From: Acidobacteriota bacterium
Lineage (GTDB): Bacteria > Acidobacteriota > Terriglobia > UBA7540
Assembly: GCA_902812465.1 (NCBI GenBank)
Contig: CADDZE010000023.1
Span: forward strand, 1-56,766
Length of the DNA: 56,766 nt
Direction of reading: 5' to 3'
Part shown: piece by piece, positions 1 through 7,291 of the stretch
Position numbering within the stretch: the stretch's first letter is position 1
How the letters are laid out: each line of letters begins with the position of its first letter
Notes under the pieces: model-generated
The model's input: the letters and a program-made list of their open reading frames with translations, nothing else
The model's database searches: none
Told to the model about the DNA's origin: nothing
Program-made: the position numbers and the translations under genes

Positions 1-55
1 CCAGCGCCACCTTGGCCTTGAACTTCGGGCTGTACTGCTTGCGCGTTGTCGTCAT
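1..55 (-). CDS. IS3-family transposase OrfA, N-terminal fragment
   Basis: Minus-strand ATG at 55-53 opens a frame reading MTTTRKQYSPKFKAKVAL that runs off the left edge. The pattern Y-S-P-[KE]-F-K-x-[KR]-[VA] followed by A-L is the hallmark start of the helix-turn-helix OrfA of IS3-family elements, which binds the terminal inverted repeats and, after a programmed frameshift into OrfB, forms the DDE transposase. Only 18 residues are visible, so the subgroup and integrity of the element cannot be judged. Confidence 0.75.
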   Translation of the reverse strand, partial: MTTTRKQYSPKFKAKVAL

Positions 56-121
56 CGCCGCTCCTGCGTTTACGACTGCGCCAGATTCTAACTTATTGGG
101 TGGTCTGAAATCCTGGGACCA
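1..121 (-). mobile_element. IS3-family insertion sequence, terminal fragment
   Basis: The left edge carries the first codons of an IS3-type OrfA read leftwards off the window, preceded by about 65 bp of noncoding DNA. The outer boundary is inferred: read on the minus strand, the segment starting near 121 begins TGGTCCCAGG, which has the TG start usual for IS3-family ends. The other end lies outside the window, so neither the second inverted repeat nor the target duplication can be checked. A repeat at a contig edge is a common assembly break point. Confidence 0.5.
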
Positions 122-1271
122 CTATACTTTATCTCGTTGTCGGGTTGCAACTCTGCCCCGTCCAAAACGGCGGGGCCCAGATCTGAATCGTCGCAAAAGA
201 CCGTTGGGACAGCACAAAACAGCGCCAGCCTGGACATCGATCTAAATTGTGTCGCCAACCACATCCGACATCCGCCAGACTCATTCCACTACTCCTTCAA
301 AACAGTGTCCGACAACCCTCGGGAAGAAGAAGCTGACGTTACACCTCAATGGATCGACGGCAGTTTCTCGAACAGGTCACAGCCTACGCCACAACAGTTC
401 CACGGCACGCCCCGGGAAGCCTCGCCCAATCTCATGGCCATTGGGCGAATGGCCACTGACTGCCCTCCTTCGCGTGCAGCTCCTCGTCCAGACCGACGCG
501 CACCGGACATCCCTGCGATGTCACCTACACGATCCCTTTCTCAGAGCCCCCGGGACCCGGAATGCTCTTAATAGAGCGACTGCTTGGTCGGGGTGCCGTG
601 CGCCGTGTCGATCGAATATTTAACGGTGTCGCAACCGTTTACACCTTTTTCCGGACCCTCGTTGACCACGGCGGAAGTCTTGCGCACCCTGGCCAACAGG
701 GATTGTTCAACAGGGGACGGAAGCGATAAACGGGTACAGCGCCCCCGGTACGCCATCGACACCAAAAGTGCAAACGCCTCTGACAAGAACAACTTCGAAA
801 CCCTCTTCGGCAAGGGCAGTTTTGAGAAAGGCACAGTCTGCATGGAGCTTGTCCTGGATAAAGGAATCTCGCAGGCGAGCGGCGGCGTCAATCAGGTCCA
901 TTACCAGATGGCTATGATCAAGAAATAGGTTTGCTGCCGATGGGATTATTTCGACGAATTAAGCTACGGCACCCGCAACACATTTCTGGAGGCCCTCGAA
1001 ATCCAGAAGAACAGGCGGGGAAAATTGACCTGGGGAAATTGCTCAAGAATTGAAGGAAAACAACCCGTTCGTTGATCCTTCGCCGATCTCCGTGCGAGCC
1101 GCTGGTCGCTATCCGAATCCGACTTGCCGACTGAGCACTTGGCAACTGCCACGCAGCGAAAGGATTGACAGCATGGATTCGCAGTTGGAGTGCGAACACT
1201 CTACCGAAGACGCGCGTCGCTATTTTCAGGAGGCGGACACGGGGTACTTCTCGTCGCGCTCGCCCGCTCGC
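122..1271. other. Gene-poor region, no recognisable gene
   Basis: This 1.15 kb stretch between the IS end and the tat promoter has several open frames of 60-145 codons on both strands, but none has a recognisable motif, a convincing ribosome binding site, or the strong GC3 codon bias of the neighbouring genes. The base composition looks less GC-rich than the rest. One perfect 8-bp stem with a 5-nt loop occurs at 435-455 (TGGCCATT / AATGGCCA). It may be decayed coding sequence next to the IS; the minus-strand frame 901-707 (64 codons) is the least implausible remnant. Confidence 0.5.
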
Positions 1272-1300
1272 TTGACATTGGGTTCATCCTTCCCTATGAT
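1272..1300 (+). promoter_or_regulatory. Sigma-70-type promoter for tatAC
   Basis: A perfect -35 hexamer TTGACA (1272-1277) is followed after 17 bp by TATGAT (1295-1300). Predicted transcription start is near 1307, only about 9 nt before the GTG chosen for tatA at 1316, so the leader would be very short. Its position rules out the longer upstream in-frame starts for tatA. Confidence 0.6.
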
Positions 1301-1315
1301 CGTAAAGGGCGTAAT

Positions 1316-1588
1316 GTGGGTGGCGGATTCTTCGAGTTCGGCTTCATTCTGTTCATCGCCTTCCTGATTTTTGGACCCAAGAAGCTTCCCGAAATCGCGC
1401 GCGTGCTCGGCAAGGGCCTCGCGGAATTGAGGCGCGCTTCCTACGAGCTGCGGAGTTCACTGGAAGAAGAAATCCGCAACCTGGAACGTCCTCAGGACGA
1501 CTACCGGCCCGCACTGCCCGAGTTGCGGCCCACGTATGGGTACAACCATTCCGAGTCCGCCAGCCGAGAGTCCGAGTCGGGATCCTGA
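1316..1588 (+). CDS. tatA: Sec-independent translocase TatA/TatB-type subunit
   Basis: A 90-aa protein with the TatA/TatB plan: one N-terminal membrane helix (about residues 4-20), the hinge F-G-P-K-K-L-P-E, an amphipathic helix (E-I-A-R-V-L-G-K-G-L-A-E-L-R-R), then a charged tail. It would multimerise in the cytoplasmic membrane to form the pore for folded twin-arginine substrates. I chose GTG 1316 because it lies just after a good promoter and an AAAGGG element, and gives the helix its usual position right at the N-terminus. The longer frame from 1190 would add an odd basic leader. The gene overlaps tatC by 53 nt. TatA and TatB cannot be separated with confidence; many bacteria use one bifunctional subunit. 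Confidence 0.85.
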   Translation: MGGGFFEFGFILFIAFLIFGPKKLPEIARVLGKGLAELRRASYELRSSLEEEIRNLERPQDDYRPALPELRPTYGYNHSESASRESESGS

Positions 1589-2390
1589 AGCGAAGCCCCT
1601 TCCGGAGCCCGAAGAAGAGGAGCTCAACGGCAAGCAGATGTCGTTCCTCGAGCACCTCGAGGAACTGCGCATGCGCCTGCTGCGCAGCATCTATGCGCTG
1701 TTGGTAGGGGCGGCCGTCTGCTTCTATTTTCACGAGCAGATCTATCATTATCTCGCCAAGCCGCTGACCGACACGCTGCAAGCGGCAGGGATGCCCCCGA
1801 AGCTGGCCTATACCAATCCGGTCGATCCCTTTAACCTGTATATCAAGCTTTCCATTGTCTGCGGTATCTTCCTGGCTTCGCCCTACATCCTGCTCCAGCT
1901 TTGGCTGTTTGTCTCGCCCGGCCTTTACCGCCATGAAAAGAAATACGTCTGGCCGTTCGTGCTCCTGACGAGCGGCCTGTTCATCTGCGGCGGCTTCTTT
2001 GCTTATAAGCTCGCCTTCCCCAAGGCCCTGGCCTTTCTCATCAGTTTCGGGCACGACTTCCAACCGGTCGTCACCATCCACGAATATTGGGACCTGGCAA
2101 CCGACATCATGCTGGCCGTCGGGCTGGCATTTGAGCTGCCCGTCGTGATTCTGCTCCTGTCGCTCTTCGGGCTCATCACCCCGAAGTTTCTGTTGAAGCA
2201 TTTCCGCTACGCGATTCTGATCACCGCCATCCTCGCGGCCGCGATTGTGCCGACGAACGACCTGGCTTCGGTTTTTGTGGTGTGGATCCCTTTGGTAGGT
2301 CTTTACCTGCTCAGCATCGGGCTCTCATGGCTCGTGACGTTCAAGAAAAAACGAGCGGCGCAACGGGCAGCCCTGGCCTCGCGGAGCTGA
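1536..2390 (+). CDS. tatC: Twin-arginine translocase subunit TatC
   Basis: A 284-aa polytopic membrane protein, the receptor for RR signal peptides in the Tat system. After an acidic, Pro-rich N-terminal extension of about 34 residues comes the signature M-S-F-L-E-H-L-E-E-L-R-M-R-L, then six predicted membrane helices. The conserved F-x-P-F-x-L-Y-x-K region is present as D-P-F-N-L-Y-I-K, and the C-terminal half holds the usual P-G-L-Y and I-x-P-T-N-D segments. It overlaps the end of tatA in another frame, so the two are almost surely cotranscribed and translationally coupled. Length is slightly above the typical 240-260 aa because of the N-terminal extension. Confidence 0.95.
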   Translation: MGTTIPSPPAESPSRDPEAKPLPEPEEEELNGKQMSFLEHLEELRMRLLRSIYALLVGAAVCFYFHEQIYHYLAKPLTDTLQAAGMPPKLAYTNPVDPFNLYIKLSIVCGIFLASPYILLQLWLFVSPGLYRHEKKYVWPFVLLTSGLFICGGFFAYKLAFPKALAFLISFGHDFQPVVTIHEYWDLATDIMLAVGLAFELPVVILLLSLFGLITPKFLLKHFRYAILITAILAAAIVPTNDLASVFVVWIPLVGLYLLSIGLSWLVTFKKKRAAQRAALASRS

Positions 2391-2444
2391 TGGCGATTGG
2401 TCGATTTCCAGTCTCAAATTGAAATCAAAAACTCAGGATGGCGG

Positions 2445-3410
2445 ATGCCAAACTCAAGGGCAGCGATCAACTATGGAAGACCGAAACCCAGGGTGCCAGG
2501 GCTAGTGCGCGGCTATGTGCCCTGGACCGTGGGGCTCATTCTCGCTCAGGCGGCCAGCCTCCAGGCGGCCTCAAGCTTTCCCGCCTTCCAGGGTGACCGC
2601 GCGTTCGCGGACCTGAAGCGGCTGGTGGCCTTTGGGCCACGCCCACCGGGCTCGAGGGCACTGGCAGATAGCCGCCAGTGGATCGTTGGGCAGCTCAAGT
2701 CCGCTGGGTGCGGAGTGGATGAGGATGCATTTGTGGCCTCGACACCCGAGGGCGACATCCCGATGACGAACCTCATCGCCCGAGCCCGTGGCGACCGGCC
2801 TGCGGTGATCCTGATCGCCGGCCACTACGAGACGAAACTCATGAAGGACGTCCGGTTTGTGGGAGCCAACGACGGTGGCTCGAGTGCCGCCTTTTTGCTA
2901 GAAATGGCTCGCTTGCTCTGCCGGCGGAAGAATCCCCTCACTTACTGGCTGGTCTTCTTCGACGGTGAAGAGGCGCTGCGTGAATGGTCCGCCACCGACA
3001 GCCTTTACGGCAGCCGGCACCTGGTCCAAAAGCTGACCGCTTCGGGAGAACTGGCGCAGATCCAAGCAATGATCTTGGTCGACATGATTGCGGACGCCAA
3101 ACTTGACATCACCAAGGAATCGCGCTCGACGCTCTGGCTCAGCGACCTGGTCTTCAGTACGGCGCGCCGCCTCGGCTACGCGCGCTACTTCGTGGACCGC
3201 CCAACTCCCATCGATGATGATCACATTCCCTGGCTGAACGCCGGCGTCCCGGCCGTGGATATCATCGACCTTGATTACGGCCCGGCGAACCGCTATCACC
3301 ACACACCCGAAGATACGGTAGATAAGTGCAGCCCGGCCAGCATGACTATCGTTGGGCGCGTGATCACGGCCACCCTGGAACAGCTCGAGCATTCGCCCCG
3401 CCTCTATTGA
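2445..3410 (+). CDS. Secreted M28-type glutaminyl cyclase-like zinc protein
   Basis: The C-terminal 280 residues match the glutaminyl-peptide cyclotransferase branch of the M28 fold. The putative zinc ligands are Asp in G-A-N-D-G-G-S-S, Glu in F-D-G-E-E, and His in Y-H-H-T-P-E-D-T. The stretch after G-E-E (W-S-x-x-D-S-L-Y-G-S-R-H-L) is strikingly like animal and bacterial glutaminyl cyclases, and D-D-D-H-I-P-W-L holds the conserved D-H-I-P. QCs convert N-terminal Gln to pyroglutamate in exported proteins; an aminopeptidase role is the alternative. ATG 2445 is preceded by AGGATGG and leads into a hydrophobic export signal (about residues 19-45) without a twin-arginine motif. It follows tatC by 54 bp and may share its transcript. 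Confidence 0.85.
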   Translation: MPNSRAAINYGRPKPRVPGLVRGYVPWTVGLILAQAASLQAASSFPAFQGDRAFADLKRLVAFGPRPPGSRALADSRQWIVGQLKSAGCGVDEDAFVASTPEGDIPMTNLIARARGDRPAVILIAGHYETKLMKDVRFVGANDGGSSAAFLLEMARLLCRRKNPLTYWLVFFDGEEALREWSATDSLYGSRHLVQKLTASGELAQIQAMILVDMIADAKLDITKESRSTLWLSDLVFSTARRLGYARYFVDRPTPIDDDHIPWLNAGVPAVDIIDLDYGPANRYHHTPEDTVDKCSPASMTIVGRVITATLEQLEHSPRLY

Positions 3411-3497
3411 CACTCCTCTCTGCCTCCGAACGCAAGCGGTCCGATGTCTCGTGCCCCTCCCAGGCAGACGGAAGGTGGCGTGAATCAGACAGCAGCC

Positions 3498-5117
3498 TTA
3501 AGCGGCGAGATAGACCGGACTAGGGACTGAAACGTAGGAGTGTCGCGGGGGCAGCGAATCGTCTCGCAGGGGAAAATCCTCACGGTAGTGCGCGCCGCGG
3601 CTCTCCGCACGCTTCGCCGCGCACCGGGCGAGGAGGCGCGCCACCGCGAGAATGTGCCTGGCCTCATAGTATGACCGGGATGGTACCGCGGTTTCCGCCA
3701 GCACAAGCGAGTCAAGACACCGGCTGGCCTCGGCGAGTTCGGAGCCCCGGCGTATGATGCCCACCTTGTGCCACATCAGACAGCGAACCTCCCGCACCAG
3801 GCTTTCCGCGTCGAGTGCCACGCAGCTAGTAGGCACCTCACCTGTCGAGGAGGGCGAATCCGAAGTGCGCGCAGGTGGTGTGGGCCAGACTGAAGGACGC
3901 TCACCCGCGATCATGGCCTTCGCGGCGCGCGCACCGAAGACCAGCCCTTCCAGCAGTGCGTTGGCCCCCCAAGCATTGGCACCGTGAACCCCTGACGCGG
4001 CCACCTCGCCTGCCGCATAAAGTCGCGGAACGCTGGTGGCGCCATTCAGCCCGACGGCGACGCCGCCCACCGTGAAGTGTGCCGCTGGAAGGACCGGCAC
4101 GAGATCCGCCGCAATATCCAGGTTGTGCCTGACGCAGGCTAGGTGCAGGGCGGGGAACCGCTTTCGCAGCCGGTCGGGTCCCACGGCGGTGAGATCCAGG
4201 TAGACACACTCGCTTCGGCTGTTGCGCATCTCTTGTACAATGGCGCGCGCGATGGCGTCAGCCGGCGCCCGATCGCCTGCTTCGTGATAGCGCGGCATAA
4301 ATCGCTCGAGGTCTACGTTGAGCAGTTTGGCGCCGTGCTCGAGGAGCGCGGCGGGTAAGGGCAGGTGTGGAGCGCCTCGCGCGTGCAGGCAGGTGGGATA
4401 AAACTGGACGAACTCCAGGTCTTCCAGTACGGCCCCCGCGGCGAAAGCCAACGCTATCCCGTCGCCGCAGGCCGAAGGAGGACTCGTCGTTTCCCGGTAG
4501 AGTTGTCCGAGTCCCCCCGTAGCCAGCAGCACCGCCTTGGCGCGCGTCCGCCGGTAACGCGGCACGCGGTCTTCCGTCAAGTAGAGCGCCCCGGTTACGC
4601 GCGGCCCCTCCCGCAGAAGCTCGACCACGGTAGTCCGTGGCACGATCTCGATAGCTGGCATCGACTGGGCCTTAGCCCTCAGCACGTGCATGATTGCGCC
4701 ACCCAGCGATGCCTGCTGGCTTTCCTGAAGGCGGAGAACGCGCGGGCGGTTGAGCGAAGTGGAGCGGGCTAGGGCGAGGCCAGCGCCACTAGGATGAAGT
4801 TCAGCACCCCACTCTATTACCTCTTGAATCCGCGCTGGGGCTTCTTCCAACAGCGCATGGACGGCCGCCGGGCGGCAGAGGCCATCTCCCGCCTGCAACG
4901 TATCGTGCTCCGATAGCACTACCTCGTCGTCGCTGGCTGAACACGCCAGGCAGGGTTTGGCATGGGGCAAGCTGGGGTCCGCGGCGTGGCCCTTGGCCAG
5001 GACCAAGACGTGTCCGGCACGGGCAAGCTCCAGGGCGGCACGCAGGCCCGCTATGCCTGCCCCCACCACGAGGAAGTCCGCTTGCGCGTCGCATGCAGCT
5101 GCCATCAATGGGGCCAT
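3498..5117 (-). CDS. NadB-like flavoprotein with substituted active site
   Basis: About 539 aa with the L-aspartate oxidase / fumarate reductase flavoprotein architecture: an FAD Rossmann motif (V-V-G-A-G-I-A-G, about residue 18), A-T-G-G-L-G-Q-L-Y, the capping domain, P-A-A-H-F-T-V-G-G-V, G-E-V-A-A-S-G-V-H-G-A-N, and a C-terminal helical domain. NadB oxidises L-aspartate to iminoaspartate for NAD synthesis. Here the residues equivalent to E. coli His244, Arg290 and Arg386 are Tyr240, Ala286 and Ala382; only His351 is kept (His347). The offset of 4 is constant, so the alignment is secure. The usual S-x-x-A-Q-G-G-I-A loop is also absent. No nadA or nadC lies nearby. Probably not a working aspartate oxidase. 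ATG 5117 or 5105 both fit; the frame extends to 5306 without family similarity. Confidence 0.8.
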   Translation of the reverse strand: MAPLMAAACDAQADFLVVGAGIAGLRAALELARAGHVLVLAKGHAADPSLPHAKPCLACSASDDEVVLSEHDTLQAGDGLCRPAAVHALLEEAPARIQEVIEWGAELHPSGAGLALARSTSLNRPRVLRLQESQQASLGGAIMHVLRAKAQSMPAIEIVPRTTVVELLREGPRVTGALYLTEDRVPRYRRTRAKAVLLATGGLGQLYRETTSPPSACGDGIALAFAAGAVLEDLEFVQFYPTCLHARGAPHLPLPAALLEHGAKLLNVDLERFMPRYHEAGDRAPADAIARAIVQEMRNSRSECVYLDLTAVGPDRLRKRFPALHLACVRHNLDIAADLVPVLPAAHFTVGGVAVGLNGATSVPRLYAAGEVAASGVHGANAWGANALLEGLVFGARAAKAMIAGERPSVWPTPPARTSDSPSSTGEVPTSCVALDAESLVREVRCLMWHKVGIIRRGSELAEASRCLDSLVLAETAVPSRSYYEARHILAVARLLARCAAKRAESRGAHYREDFPLRDDSLPPRHSYVSVPSPVYLAA

Positions 5118-5328
5118 GATACGCTTTGGCTCCCAGGTGCCGCAACTCGCTGATCCTCCGGGGGGACGGGAAGTTCCCCCAATCCTGGCGATCGCGCTGC
5201 GGGCTAGCCGCAGACGCCGCAACTGCGGCCAACTCTTTGCGGCGCCTCGCATCCAAATTACCTGTCGGGATTGGGTCCATCGGCGGCCGCGGGGGTACTT
5301 TTGCATTCCTCAGGTCAGCGTCCGCAGC

Positions 5329-5357
5329 TTGACTTGGCTACCTTCGGAAAATAGAAT
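5329..5357 (+). promoter_or_regulatory. Sigma-70-type promoter for the GWxTD gene
   Basis: TTGACT (5329-5334), a 17-bp spacer, then TAGAAT (5352-5357), 21 bp before the ATG at 5379. Predicted start of transcription is near 5364. It lies in the intergenic region divergent from the NadB-like gene. Confidence 0.6.
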
Positions 5358-5378
5358 TCTTTCGGGGAATTACGAACC

Positions 5379-7055
5379 ATGGGGTACTCCGAGGCGCGGT
5401 CTCGTCGGCTTCCCGAGCCAGACCGGCGGTGCTTAGGAAGCGTCGTGTGGGTTCTTACCTTGTCGCTCGGGCTGGGGGGGCTTCTTCCCCCACCCGGCTG
5501 CGCCAAAGATAAGAAGGACAAGGAGGAGAAGAAACGCGAAAAGGCCATCCAGAAGGAGATGGAGAGCCCGTACAAGAAATGGCTCGATGAAGAGGTTCCC
5601 TATATCATCACGCCCCAGGAGCGCGCTGCCTTCAAGAAGCTGACCACCGACGAAGAGCGCGAGCAGTTTATCGAAGCGTTTTGGGAGCGGCGCAATCCGA
5701 ACCCGGGCAGCCCCGAAAACGAGTTCAAAGAAGAGTACTACCGGCGCATCGCTTACGCCAACGAGCACTTTACCTCGGGCATCCCGGGCTGGAAGACGGA
5801 CCGCGGCCGGATCTACATCATGTACGGCCCTCCGGATGAGATTGACTCCCACCCAAGCGGCGGCACCTACGAACGTCCGCCCGAGGAAGGCGGTGGAGAG
5901 ACGGCCACCTTCCCCTTTGAGCAGTGGCGTTATCGCTACATTGATGGAATCGGCACTAACATCGTACTCGAGTTCGTCGATCCCTCGATGACTGGCGAGT
6001 ACCACCTGACGATGGATCCGGGTGAGAAGGATGCTCTGCTCCACGTGCCGGGAGTCGGCCTGACCACCCTCGAGGCACTGGGCATGGCCTCGAAGAGAGA
6101 TCGCTTTACCCGTACCGACGGCATGACCATCGGGCAGGCGCTGGGCGGCACGCCGGAGAGCATGGAGGAATTCACCCGGCTGGATTTGTACGCCAAGATC
6201 TGGCAGCCGCCGGCAGTGAAGTTTAACGACCTGAAGACCGCGGTCACGCATAAGATTTCCTCCCAGCTCTTGCCCTTTGATGTACGCACCGATTTCATCC
6301 GCGTTACCGATGAGACGGTGCTCACGCCGGTCACGGTGCAAGTGCCTTACCAGGAGCTGCAGTTTCAGAACAAGGACGGGGTAATGCACGCGGTGCTGGA
6401 CATCTACGGCGAGCTGCACACGATCAGTGGCCGGATTGTCCACACGTTCGAGAAGAGCCTGGTCATTGATGTGCCGCAAAACGAGTTCCAGCAGCAGATG
6501 AATCGCAAGGGTGTTTACCAGGAAGTAGTGCCGTTGCGGCCCGGACGCTATAAGCTGACTCTGGTGCTGAAGGACGACGCGAGCGGCCACATGGGTTCGA
6601 CGGATATCAGCTTTATCGTGCCGCAATACGACGACGAGAAGTTGTCCAACAGCTCGCTCATTTTGGCGGATTTGATCCAGCAGTTACCGACCACCCAGGT
6701 GGGCACTGGCCCGTTCGTGATCGGCGGCTCCAAGGTGCGTCCTAGCGTGAACGACGTTTTCACCCGTGACCAGAACCTGGGAATCTATATGCAGGTTTAC
6801 AACCTTGCGCTCGACCCGAAGACGCACCATCCCGCTGCCCAGATTCGGTACGAGATCTCAAAGGACGGTAAATCCGTCTTCACAACCACCGAAGACGTGT
6901 CCAAGATGAAGAACGCCGGCTCGCAGATCACGATCGCTAAAACTATGCCGCTGCAGCCGCTCGAGCCGGGTAAGTACACCGTGGCGATCAAGGTGACGGA
7001 TAACATCAAGAACCAGTCGGTCTCGCCTACGGCGAATTTCGTGGTAGTGCGCTGA
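5379..7055 (+). CDS. GWxTD domain-containing protein
   Basis: A 558-aa exported protein. A hydrophobic segment (about 20-37) ends in P-P-P-G-C41, which may be a lipobox although Pro at -3 to -1 is unusual. A Lys/Glu-rich linker follows (43-65). Residues 66-200 contain the GWxTD domain: F-W-E-R-R-N-P-x-P-G-S-x-x-N-E-F-K-E-E-Y, then G-W-K-T-D-R-G (137-143) and I-Y-I-M-Y-G-P-P-D-E-I. The remainder resembles beta-rich domains, ending in an Ig-like module with L-E-P-G-K-Y-T-V. GWxTD proteins are frequent in Acidobacteriota and Bacteroidota; no biochemical role is established. It has its own promoter and looks monocistronic. Confidence 0.88.
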   Translation: MGYSEARSRRLPEPDRRCLGSVVWVLTLSLGLGGLLPPPGCAKDKKDKEEKKREKAIQKEMESPYKKWLDEEVPYIITPQERAAFKKLTTDEEREQFIEAFWERRNPNPGSPENEFKEEYYRRIAYANEHFTSGIPGWKTDRGRIYIMYGPPDEIDSHPSGGTYERPPEEGGGETATFPFEQWRYRYIDGIGTNIVLEFVDPSMTGEYHLTMDPGEKDALLHVPGVGLTTLEALGMASKRDRFTRTDGMTIGQALGGTPESMEEFTRLDLYAKIWQPPAVKFNDLKTAVTHKISSQLLPFDVRTDFIRVTDETVLTPVTVQVPYQELQFQNKDGVMHAVLDIYGELHTISGRIVHTFEKSLVIDVPQNEFQQQMNRKGVYQEVVPLRPGRYKLTLVLKDDASGHMGSTDISFIVPQYDDEKLSNSSLILADLIQQLPTTQVGTGPFVIGGSKVRPSVNDVFTRDQNLGIYMQVYNLALDPKTHHPAAQIRYEISKDGKSVFTTTEDVSKMKNAGSQITIAKTMPLQPLEPGKYTVAIKVTDNIKNQSVSPTANFVVVR

Positions 7056-7291
7056 GCTTCTGGGCAAGGTTGTTGGTCCCGACGCGACCGTTGGTAACAG
7101 GTGGCGAGGTCCTGACGGCAAAAGGGTTGACCGACAGGCAGGTGAGGCGTTAAGGTGGCAGCAGTTGGGATTTTCGAGGCAGCCGCCCTGTCCAGCGGAC
7201 TTCGGGTGCAGGTACCGGATGCGGCGAGGCGTGGGGGGAGGGGGTGCGTGTCTCAGTCACCCAATGACTGGGTCAATGAAGCCAGCCCTCA

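Noticed and set aside
137-928. Overlapping open frames of 107-144 codons in the left kilobase
   Set aside because: They overlap each other in several frames, lack motifs and ribosome sites, and do not show the codon bias of neighbouring genes.
1190-1315. Longer N-terminus for TatA
   Set aside because: It lies across a strong promoter and adds a basic leader before the membrane helix that TatA proteins do not have.
1353-2201. Long minus-strand frame (282 codons) opposite tatAC
   Set aside because: Charged, Gln/Glu-rich shadow of the tatC coding strand; GC-rich genes often leave such antisense frames.
3498-5117. Calling the flavoprotein a normal NadB
   Set aside because: Catalytic and substrate-binding residues are replaced at exactly aligned positions, so the symbol nadB was not assigned.
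5433-6626. 397-codon minus-strand frame opposite the GWxTD gene
   Set aside because: His/Val/Arg-rich antisense shadow with no motif; the plus strand encodes a recognised domain.
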